Source: Phaeoceros laevis (lineage: Eukaryota > Anthocerotophyta > Anthocerotopsida > Notothyladales). Taken from it: a DNA stretch of 26,271 bases. The notes under the pieces were generated by a model that made no database searches, was not told where the DNA came from, and was given only the letters and a program-made list of their open reading frames with translations. Made by a program: the position numbers and the translations under genes. Below, in pieces: positions 1 through 8,343 of the stretch. The stretch lies in NCBI GenBank assembly GCA_049999765.1, contig JBNGIQ010008818.1:33821-60091 (forward strand), given 5' to 3'. How positions within the stretch are numbered: the first letter of the stretch is position 1; each line of letters begins with the position of its first letter.

Positions 1-2180
1 GCACCAAGCAGAGCTGGTTTATTCTTCTGCTCTACAAACAAGAAAGGTGGGCAGACCGATTTACCAGTGGAAAGCAAAGGAGAAGCATGCTACTCTCAAA
101 GGAAGGGAGTACGTACCCTAGGTAGACGAGCAGAGGAGTGCTGGTCCTGCAAAATTGTGCAGAGTGCATTGTGCATTCTGCTCGATGTCAAAGACAGACT
201 GGAATTGGAGAGGCGTGAAGCGTGAAACCAAGGATAGGTCGAAGAGAGGAGGGCGGAATAAGCATGCACCGGGAGCAACGACAAACCTGGAGAAAACCCG
301 GCATTTATGCTGCTTCGCCAACTTTTGGGAAGTATTCATGAATTTGGAAGTAATACGTGGAAGGAAAGCGATGCCTGGAGGAAATAACGACACTGGCGGT
401 GGTAGAGGCGTAATAGCCTTTGTCACGCGTCAGGCCCTACTGCATGCTTGGGCCCAAAATAGCCTTGTTAATTTTTTTAAAGCATGCACAGAGTAGGAGA
501 AAAGACAGAAAGATAATGGCAGGTAGGATAACTTCCTAGCGTAGTTTTTCCCTCTCGTCTAGAGAGGAAAGTCCTGTAAAATGAATGTATAATGTGAAAA
601 GGCACCGAGAGTCACCATAAAAAAAAAGAACCCATAGGAACTCCATAGGTACTCTGAGGGGGCTGATGCTGCTGCTGTCGAACAATGATGTTAATGCTTG
701 GGACCTCAAGGTGAATCTCATGGTCAGCAGATGCTATGTAATTTAGCATTGGGTGTTGCTCCTGGTTAGTGCTGGTTGCACCATCATTCTAATCATGAAC
801 CTGAGTACCACCCGCAAGAACCACATAACTAGGCCGGGCTCGACCCGGCCCAGTGTGATTCATAGCATGAAATGCCTCAATAGTCCTGCGCCTATAAAAA
901 TAGGGGTCTCCAGATGGAGGTTGTTCTTGCTCATCATGCTGTGTAGATGGGTGTGGATGCATGTGATTCATGCTTGAAAGGAAGGAGATCAAAGGGGTAG
1001 TGAAGTCACGCGAGAACTAATCATACAAATCCAGCACTAACCTTGGACAAGTAAATATACAACTTGAAAAGCATACAAAAAACCCTCTCTTATATAGTAA
1101 GCTCAACCTAGGCCTTGAGACCATGGACAACACCGAGACCATTGTGGTGCCTGCCCTTAAACCTTAAATATAGGTGCTATGGAATTTTTTATGCATTGAC
1201 CTCATACTACCACTTGTAAAGATTGACCACTCTTTAAAATCCTCCACTAAATTAAATCTTGAAGGGCAATAAAGTCAATTGACCCTAACGCCCACTTTCT
1301 CATGCGCATTTTATCTCCTATCCTTGAAATCCTTCCAAAGTTATGATGCACGGATGGAGGTTCTTGCTTTCAATTTCCTTGACGAGACTTGGCATACTCT
1401 TCCTATGCTTGAATATGAATACTCTGGGAATCTATTTGACAACATGTGGTGCTTACAGCCTCCCGACATTACCAGGTCCTTCATGATTGACGACTAGAAA
1501 ACCCTGGAAGCTCCACTCCAACTACGCAGCATCCTTGGAGGAAATAAGAAGACACATAGAACCCTAATTTGTGGGGTGCATGTTTACGAGGCCGGAGGTT
1601 TACCAAGCCAGAGTAATTATTGTAAGCCCGACATACCGGTTTGGCGTATTGTACTTAATTAACATTTGCTGATATGTTTGACTTTTATTTTCTTGCGGCC
1701 TTTGAAGCTTTTACGAAATCAAGTGCTCAAGTTGTTTGACTGTCAAACTTTGACAGAGGCAAGTCCCCCATTCTACCAGCATGCATCGACCGGGCGGCCG
1801 GCCTGATAAGAGTCATAAAACAACAATTGACCCTCTCTATAAGCATCCCCTGATTCCCCGATAAATGCATATCCTCCACATAATCATAATTTTGGGATTT
1901 CTAGAGTGGGTCTAGAGGACATAAGCATAACTCCTCTATGCAAAGTCTAATCTACATGTTTTGCTACTTTCTTGATAGATTTTAATCATTATCATTATAG
2001 AGTAAGTCCTTAGATGAGACAATTAAATCTTGTGATTAGTCACAAGTAGGCTGGAATCCACAATGGAGATCTTCATGGCACCTAATCCTCTCCATTTTTC
2101 TATTTTATTTGTAAGATTTTTATATATTGTGGTGGTGCCTTTTGCCATGTGTCATGCCCTCGTCCTATGAGACGCAGGAG
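1..2180. other. Region with no supportable gene
   Basis: I read both strands and found only short open frames (about 110 codons at most) with no family motif, no convincing exon chain and no tRNA-like fold. A 7-bp-arm hairpin with GC-rich arms lies at 832-850. The stretch is moderately AT-rich and looks like intergenic or old repeat DNA. A weakly kelch/F-box-like fragment near 1350-1420 is discussed among the rejected items. Confidence 0.6.
832..850. repeat. GC-rich hairpin
   Basis: The arms GGCCGGG and CCCGGCC are perfect complements around the loop ctcga, inside otherwise AT-rich DNA. Function is unknown; it may be chance or a remnant of a repeat. Confidence 0.5.
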
Positions 2181-2299
2181 AACTAATAAGAGTGAGGTGT
2201 AACCTGGTGTCTATGGATAGCACACTAATAAGAGTAAGAACTAATAAAAGTAAGAACTAATAAGAGTAAGGTATAACCTGGTGTCTATGGATACCACAC
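2181..2299. repeat. 45 bp direct repeat, two copies plus partial units
   Basis: A 45 bp segment starting aactaataagag and ending cacac occurs at 2181-2225 and again at 2255-2299 with three differences. The spacer between them contains further copies of the short unit actaataa(g/a)agtaag. This looks like stepwise local duplication, possibly inside an old transposon end. Confidence 0.8.
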
Positions 2300-2467
2300 A
2301 TGTCATATCAAGCAGTGCACTTTGATGGATTTGATAGTGTTTCACATAAGGGTGAAAATTGTGCGGATGTTCTGGTATACGTTCCAACAATAAGAGATCC
2401 AGCAACGCTGGCCTTGAAAATCAAAATTATGGTAGACCTTGAATATCTCCTCCCATCCCATATGACA

Positions 2468-2569
2468 AGAGCAGTATTATTACAGGGGGTGGAAGCCACA
2501 TACCATATGGTGCGCGGGAGAGCAGTATTATTACAGGGGGTGGAAGCCACATGCCATATGGTGCGCGGG
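2468..2569. repeat. 51 bp tandem duplication
   Basis: Two adjacent 51 bp units (2468-2518 and 2519-2569) start agagcagtattattacag and differ by a single base (cata versus catg). Near identity points to a recent event. The period is a multiple of three, so an open frame passes through both copies, but nothing else supports coding. Confidence 0.9.
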
Positions 2570-2632
2570 AGGAGTTATTGAAGGGCTGGGTACAAAATGG
2601 AAATAGAGACAATCATTCCCATTTATCTAGGT

Positions 2633-2756
2633 AAAGTAGTCTACTTTATTTATAGAGTGGACTACAGTCTCTACACTAGTCTAGACCGTAGAGTGGGACA
2701 AGTCCACTCTTTTGGACAAGTCACTCTAGAGTCTAGACCGGTCTATCGATAGAGTG
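2633..2756. repeat. Cluster of short perfect palindromes
   Basis: Several perfect inverted repeats follow each other: AAAGTAG-t-CTACTTT (2633-2647), AGAGTGG-7 nt-CCACTCT (2690-2710), ACTCTAGAGT (about 2723-2732), TAGACCGGTCTA (2734-2745) and TATCGATA (2744-2751). The last ones nest within a larger CACTCTA...TAGAGTG stem. The words gagtgg, ccactc and tctaga recur throughout. It resembles the interior of a foldback or MITE-like element, but I see no clear terminal repeats or target duplication. Confidence 0.65.
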
Positions 2757-2789
2757 GGACTGTGGGACTAGTCCACTCGTTGGACAAGA

Positions 2790-2869
2790 CCACTGTCAAT
2801 CTCAACAGGCCACTGTCAATCTGACAAGACTATTGTCAATCTGACTAGACCACTGTCAATCTGAACAGG
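2790..2869. repeat. 20 bp x 4 tandem array
   Basis: Four 20 bp units built on c(c/t)a(c/t)tgtcaatct follow without spacers at 2790, 2810, 2830 and 2850. Units differ mainly in their last eight bases. The array directly follows the palindrome cluster. It is far too short, gap-free and divergent to be a CRISPR and is read as a minisatellite. Confidence 0.85.
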
Positions 2870-3440
2870 AATGACACTGGCCGCATGAAGTCCTATGTAA
2901 CAGCTTCAGTGTTGCCTTGAAGATAGATAGATTCTGGAGCAGCTTCCGAAGCAGCTTCCTGTTCTGAAGAAGAAGTCTATTTCTGGTGTTTGATTGGGCG
3001 AGAAGGCACACGTGGTAGCACCGAGGAAATAAACGCAAAATTGTGCAGAAATTGAATCAGTTTGCGTGGGTCCCGACTTGGAAGTGTCTTGACCGCCGAT
3101 GTCCACTGTGGTTGGCGCTAGCAATGTGCGAAAAAAATCCACAAGTTTCCTGTTCAGGGACAGGCGACTGCATGATGGTGCCCCTGTGCGAACTCTGGTG
3201 CTACTCGCACGTCAAGGGCTGCAGGGACTTGGCAGCACACAGAATCTGCCTATCTTCATGTCAATCTGGTCATATGCCACGGCGCTTGTCTGTCGTTGAG
3301 AGTTTTGCGCTTGTGCGGAGCTCCCAGTGGCTGATTGAGTAGAGTTGCGGGATTTGTCACTGCTGCATTTTGACTAGGGGTGTCGGAGAGCTTCTTGTTC
3401 GAGCAGACGGTAGAGGGGGATCCCGGAGGAGGAGGATCAC
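2870..3440. other. Upstream region of the 7TM gene
   Basis: No family-supported coding sequence was seen. The stretch precedes the ATG of the 7TM protein and presumably holds its promoter and 5' leader. I could not identify a convincing TATA box. Confidence 0.45.
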
Positions 3441-4936
3441 ATGGGGCTCAAATCCCTGAATTTTCTGGTTCACACCACAGCCAGCCGTTCTTGGGAATCC
3501 ACGGCTCGTTCAGGGCAGGTGCTGGATTACTTCACCGGAGTGTGCATAGTTCTGGGTTGCATCCCCTTCATCTTTGGTAATGCAGTCATTGTGATTCACA
3601 GAAACTACTCTCCCATAAAGGCCAAGGCAGTGGAGCTGACTGTGATGAGCTCTCTGGGAGGGCTGATCTGGGTTGGAGCCACAGTAGTAGTGAACAACCA
3701 TTTTGGCAGGAGACGGGATAGTGTATGGGCCATCTGCCCCCTATGGACGTTTTGGCTGCAATTGTGCTTTGGGTTTGCACTATGGCTGAACTGCATGACA
3801 GTGCGGCTGTTGAATCTGCATCTCATTTTCATTGAGAAGGTGGAAAAGATCAAACGATGGAAGCATATTGCCCTGCCCCTATTTGGCCTGCTGGCTCCGG
3901 TCACACTCTTCTCCTCTGCCGCCAGCGCCTTGGATGGAAGCAAGTGAGTCCAAGATCTCCCGTTCTTCTCTCGTGGTGCAATCTTGGCAGGTCTAGCACC
4001 CATCTGGAACCTGGTGCTCGAAAGTTCATGGTCTTGAAGGGCTGCAATGGGCTTGTCAGCAGATGCTGAGATGTTGGTTTCATGTTCTGCAGGTTTGATG
4101 ATATGCAAGAGAATTGCAAGATCCAAGGGTCGCATTGGTCTATTTTGCTTCTCGTCCTGTTTCCGGTCTACTTCTTCGTCTTCCTTGCTCTGGCCTTCAC
4201 CCTGCGCAACATCATGGAAAACTACAATGAGTTTCGGTATGGGCAACTGGCATGAGATGGGATTCCTATGAAAAGCTCGTATAAAATTCTCATGTCTCAT
4301 CACCAGCTTTCTCTGTTGGTTTGCGCAGCTTGATTCGCAAGGGTGGCGTTCTGTCTCTGTTTATGTTTTTCCTCTCTCTCGTTACAATCGAGACAGATGA
4401 ATACGAATCAGCTGCAGGCCGTTGCTTTCTGTCATTTTCTGTTGCTGGAACCGTCTTCTACTACTTCTGGGCAAGAAACGCTACTGTAGTATACAATGTC
4501 CTATTTCACAAGGAAGAGTATCTCATGAAGTTCATTGCAATGCTTCAAGCATCCCCAGACACAGGCAGCGCTCGGTGAGATTTATTATGCCTTACCACAT
4601 CCTAGTTGGTCCCAATGCCTGCCAGCCTTCTGAGCCTGCAAAATTTGTGTGCAGAGACCTGTACCCCGATGTGCATCTCAACATGGATCTTCGTTTGCAA
4701 GAAGCCAGGGAGGAGGTTTCAATGCTCAAAAACCATATCAGTGAGCTGGAAGAGAAAATAGCTATGTTAGAAGACATCCGCAAGCTGTATCAAGAGCAGG
4801 TGTGTGAATCTACTCCATATCCTCTTCTCCATGTGCTGTTAGCCGGGAAAAGTTCCCTGAACATGGGTAGTCAATGTGTGCCTTGCAGCTGGTCGAATCC
4901 AAACACCATCAGGGGGCTATCTTTGTTACTGTATGA
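3441..4936 (+). CDS. Seven-TM protein of RGS1 type with C-terminal coiled coil
   Basis: The five-exon model is 3441-3943, 4093-4236, 4329-4574, 4655-4799 and 4889-4936, giving 361 residues with GT-AG borders and continuous frame. Seven hydrophobic segments are visible: about 31-53, 65-84, 103-130, 143-163, 182-205, 221-238 and 250-275. The SPIKAK segment (57-62), the CPLWTFW start of TM3, and the charged NYNEFR-RKGG loop between TM5 and TM6 resemble the 7TM half of plant RGS1, a G-alpha regulator at the plasma membrane. After TM7, where RGS1 carries its RGS domain, there is instead a heptad-rich helix (about 308-346, with LEEKIAMLEDIRKL) and a 15-residue tail. No RGS domain is seen before the convergent SWIB gene. 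Retaining intron 4 would extend the frame to 5015 but adds no known domain. The role in G-protein signalling is inferred from fold only; a class-C GPCR-like receptor is an alternative. Confidence 0.75.
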
Positions 4937-5457
4937 CCTTCATCATTTCAGCCCAGGCAGCGCTGACATGACCAAGGTTCTCCGTAACACACTTGGAAAG
5001 GTGATGCACAGATGACCAGAAATTGGTTTCGTTGCAGCACAAAGTACAAAATGACACCAGCTGTTGAATGTATTGCCAGTCAAAATGGACACCAAGTCGC
5101 TTGCTGATGTTCAGAACAACTACTGAGCTACTTCATCGAAGGTCAGGCGGGGTCGGATGTGCAGAACAAGATGGCACGTGCTTGAAACCCACGGCCTTCG
5201 CCATGCCGGCCCCCAAAACGATTCTTCTCGCTTTTGAGTAGAAGTTCCCTCCGCTTACATGGCTGGTCCGTTCGGGTGGCAACCGTCAGCCGCATACTAG
5301 TCCACACCATCTTGTGCACCAGGAACTTGTGAGTGCTCGTTCTTAGCCTGCGGTTGGTGACAATGGCAAATATCTGACGTACCAGAGAGCCTTTGCGGTC
5401 GACAAGGGGCAAGTCCTCACTTCGATAAGTACTCCACTGACAAACTCCTCCAGATGC
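4937..5457. other. Convergent intergenic region, 7TM and SWIB genes
   Basis: This holds the 3' flanks of two genes that point at each other. A minus-strand open frame at 5143-5412 (89 codons) matches no family I know and lies just downstream of the SWIB stop, so I treat it as UTR or intergenic sequence. Confidence 0.5.
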
Positions 5458-6376
5458 CTAATCCTCCTTCTTAGCCTTCGGAATATGAGGAGCGAGGAGC
5501 CTCTGAACCTCGGAAAAGGTCACCAGATCTTGGCCGAACACAGTCTTCAGCTTCTCATCACAAACAATCTCCCTGCCATTCTTCGGGTTCTGAAGTGTTG
5601 TGCAGAAGCGTAACAAGTCAGTCAACAGGAAAATACTCCACGCTGGTCTTAACCTAACACGGCTAGTACCGTGTTGCGGCACCGTGCAGATATGCGCAAC
5701 CACGAGCTGAACAAGAAAGGAGCGGCAACCGAAGTAGCATTGAGGCTAAGAAAGCTTCAGGGACTGTGTAGGGCCCTTTCAAAGCATCGAAGACACTCCA
5801 AACTGGTACAGTTGGAAAATTGAGAGACAAACAAGCAGATATGCACAACCACAAAGTTGACAAAAAAAGGTCTAACACGAAAACGTCCAAGAGCCTTTGC
5901 AGCACTCGAGCTGAGAAGGCTTCAGCAGCTGCCTAAGGCTTTCCACAGCACCGTGGACACTTCGAACGCTAACACAGTTCATCCAGGGCAAGGTGTTGCA
6001 GCGCCAAAGCAAGCAGCTCAAGCTCCACCGTTAAACGGGAGCTAAAAAGGACGAGACCGGCAAATCGGAAGCACTACCTCCGAAGCAAAAAATGCACGGC
6101 AGAATCAGACCACACCGTGCTAAAACAAACAGCACGCCAGGAGATGAAAATGAGCTGAGGACAGCAGCTGCACCAAAAGAATGTCTGAGCACTGTAGACT
6201 TCAACCTGCAATTTGTTTTCCTTGACATACGCCCAAATCCTCTTGCCGATTTCACTTCGAGGTAGCTCTCCAACGCCCAGGAACTTCTTGAGTACCGGCG
6301 AAACAGATACAACCCTGGTCAAAGCCGACTTGGCCCCTGGGGTGGCAGCTGTTTTGGCAACTTTGGCGGCCACCAT
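5458..6376 (-). CDS. Small SWIB/MDM2-domain protein
   Basis: There are two coding exons, 6376-6206 and 5589-5458, separated by a 616 bp intron, and they encode 100 residues. The SWIB fold spans about 23-97: VSPVLKKFLGVGELPRSEI and IWAYVKENKLQ end exon 1, and NPKNGREIVCDEKLKTVFG begins exon 2. The split at LQ|NP keeps frame. In plants, stand-alone SWIB proteins of this size are usually nuclear or organellar chromatin/nucleoid proteins. The basic, Ala-rich first 25 residues (MVAAKVAKTAATPGAKSA) could be an organelle targeting peptide, though that is inference. The start is the first ATG in frame; upstream, a good acceptor (ttttgcag at 6443) suggests a spliced 5' UTR. The gene shares its promoter region with FIS1. 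Its intron is far longer than others in the window and contains an internal duplication. Confidence 0.87.
5686..5985. repeat. Diverged direct repeat inside the SWIB intron
   Basis: Two copies of about 130-150 bp begin gcagatatgc(g/a)caaccac at 5686 and 5835. They share scattered blocks (agaaggcttcag-like, then gccctttc/gcctttgc and acacttc). The copies are substantially diverged, so this is an old duplication that helps explain why this intron is unusually long. Confidence 0.55.
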
Positions 6377-6715
6377 CTTGACAGCACAGGGAGACAGTTC
6401 CTGTGAGGGCTTTTGAGCTGGCGGGACGGGGAGGAGCAAAAGCTGCAAAACAGAACGCAGCACAGTGATTGGGCGAACTCCTAACGAAGTAGACTAATGG
6501 ACAAATATTCCGGACAACCGGCCACCGGCAGTGCCCGCCAGTCTCCTTCTACTCAAACCCTTCACAAGAACTTGAAAAGGAAGGCTCCCTCCACGTCGGG
6601 TGGATCTTGGAATTTCTGAAGTGTTAGTTCTGTAGACCCCGGATCTGTGAAGCCGCTTCACCCCGTGTCCTGTGCTTGCTGACTGTTTTGTGATTTGAGG
6701 AAGATTGAAGTCAGA
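6377..6715. promoter_or_regulatory. Shared divergent promoter, SWIB and FIS1
   Basis: Only 339 bp separate the two start codons, which face away from each other. Part of it is probably 5' UTR of both genes, leaving at most 250 bp for control elements. No obvious TATA box was seen on either strand, as is common for divergent housekeeping promoters. A bidirectional promoter is inferred from geometry only. Confidence 0.55.
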
Positions 6716-7934
6716 ATGGACGGTTTCCTGGACAAAATCAGTTCGCTCTTTGGCTCACACGACACTCTGCCGTGGACCGACGCACAGATGATTGCTGTAC
6801 GTTATCTCTGCCAGACTTCAGAGTCTAAGCTATCTGTCTGGAGACGTGTTGCAATCATGTTGAATTGCTAGGTTCTTGTATTAGATTGGAATGAGGAAGA
6901 GGATTAGGCAGGGCTTGAGTGCGGGGGATGCCCAGCCAGATTGTTTTGCATATATGAGATCTGGGATGAGGTAGGTTTCCTGCTCTCGTAGACGTGTATC
7001 TGAGTGAACCAGGGTACGGGATCTGAGAGAAGCAGGTTTGCAGTGTTCGGAGGGAGCTGTTTAGCTTACCAGCTTTGTCTTGAGATGTAAGTCAGTCCTT
7101 CACATTCAGAGACCATGGAACTCTCTTGGTTCAGGTGCAGGACTGGCTAGATTTTTAGTCGTGGCCGTGTGCTGATCGTGCTTTCCAGCTCTTTCCAGGA
7201 TTGCGAACATGAAGCAGCAGGAGGAGGAGATTGGTCTGTAGGGGGACAGGATAGGAGCGAGAGTATCACCAGGCTGGCTTGGGCCTTGGTTCATTCACGC
7301 CGAGCCGAGGACGTCCAGAGGGGCATTGCCATGTTGGAATGTCAGTATCTCGTTGGTCTTTAAAAGCATGTGGCTTCTCAAAGTCTCACTTCCCTTGTCT
7401 TGGTTTCCCCATGACAACGACGTTCTTATTGGAAAAGCTGTCTTTGGACGCAGCTTTTCTGTCTCAGAGGAATGTGGTACCCCTTCAAAACAGGGAGGTC
7501 CTTTACCTTCTTGCAGTTGGTCAGTACCGGGCTGGTGAATATGTACGAGCAAGACGACTGGTTGATCAAGCCCTGCAGGTCAGTTAGCTTAGTAGTGTTG
7601 TCGTTTCTTAGATGATGACTGCTTGTATGTGTCTCCTTGACCCCTTATTCCTTGATGTCTCCAGCTGGCCCCCGACTTTCGCCAAGCTGTAGTGCTGAAG
7701 AAAATTGTGGAGGACAAAATTGCAAAAGGTAGCAGACCTTCTTCGTAGGCTGAGCCGGTCAAAGATGATTGCTGCTCGTGTTACCGTTGTAGGGTGGTGC
7801 ATCTGGCGGAAAATGCTGACCTCTTGCCTCTTGTTTGTTTACTCTTAGATGGAGTTATTGGCGTAGGCCTCGCAGCAGCTGCTGTCGGCCTTGTGGCAAG
7901 CGGAGTTGCTGCAGCATTTATGCGCAAGAAATAG
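6716..7934 (+). CDS. FIS1: Mitochondrial/peroxisomal fission protein FIS1
   Basis: Five exons (6716-6796, 7199-7340, 7454-7578, 7665-7728, 7849-7934) give 165 residues, close to the plant FIS1 length of about 170. FIS1 is a tail-anchored adaptor on the outer membrane of mitochondria and on peroxisomes, where it helps recruit dynamin-related GTPases for fission. The TPR-like helices are well conserved: RLAWALVHSR and EDVQRGIAMLE in exon 2, REVLYLLAVGQYRAGEY in exon 3, and FRQAVVLKKIVEDKI in exon 4. Exon 5 is the tail anchor: DGVIGVGLAAAAVGLVAS followed by a hydrophobic run and the basic MRKK end. The intron 1 acceptor (ctttccag, ends 7198) was chosen because it restores phase 0. The link between exons 1 and 2 (EHEAAGGGDWSVGGQD) is less conserved and Gly-rich. 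The gene is complete. Confidence 0.95.
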
Positions 7935-7982
7935 GTTGGCAACCGAGGGCCCACAAGAGAGTTTGATTGACGCGGAAATGTT

Positions 7983-8328
7983 ACGAGAGCAAGGCAGTTT
8001 AAGGCTGCATGTACATATTGTGTGTTTGAACACTGAGAAAACATTTTGTTTGTATAACTCGAGATCAAAATCATGATCAATGTATTCAAACATTCCAATT
8101 GATCGATCACTTTGGCTCCGATAAGCCTTACATGGCAATCTCGTCCACTGTCACACCCAACCTAACGAAGGCAAGGCAGGTGAAGGCCTAATGTACAAAT
8201 TGAGTGTCTGAGCACAGAGAAAACATATTTTGTTTGTATGAACTCAAGAGCAGAATCATGTTTAATGTATTCAACGTTTCAGTTGATCCACTTGGCTCCG
8301 ATCAGCCTTACATGGCAATGAATCTCGT
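7983..8328. repeat. Tandem ~160 bp duplication between FIS1 and PANK2 stops
   Basis: Copies at about 7983-8144 and 8163-8328 share long blocks, for example gagaaaacat(at)tttgtttgtat, aatgtattcaa and tccgat(a/c)agccttacatgg, with roughly 80 percent identity by eye. They lie between the stop codons of two convergent genes, so they probably belong to the 3' UTRs of both. The second copy ends 16 bp before the PANK2 stop codon. Confidence 0.85.
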
Positions 8329-8343
8329 ACACCCTATCTGCAG

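Noticed and set aside
155-496. 113-codon open frame on the plus strand
   Set aside because: Composition and lack of any motif look like chance; overlapping minus frames of similar length exist.
1279-1497. Short frame with FNFLDETWHTLPML, slightly like a kelch or F-box-associated blade
   Set aside because: Only one weak motif, no neighbouring repeats in any frame, no splice-consistent extension.
2790-2869. Possible CRISPR array
   Set aside because: Units are contiguous with no spacers and the genome is a plant's; it is a minisatellite.
3605-4303. 232-codon minus-strand open frame across the 7TM gene
   Set aside because: Antisense shadow of conserved exons 1-2 and the intron between; no motif of its own.
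5143-5412. 89-codon minus-strand frame downstream of SWIB
   Set aside because: No motif, no link by splicing to the SWIB exons, lies past the conserved stop.
6377-6463. Longer SWIB N-terminus from 6463
   Set aside because: The codon there is GTG and the stretch crosses a strong splice acceptor; it is better explained as intron plus 5' UTR.
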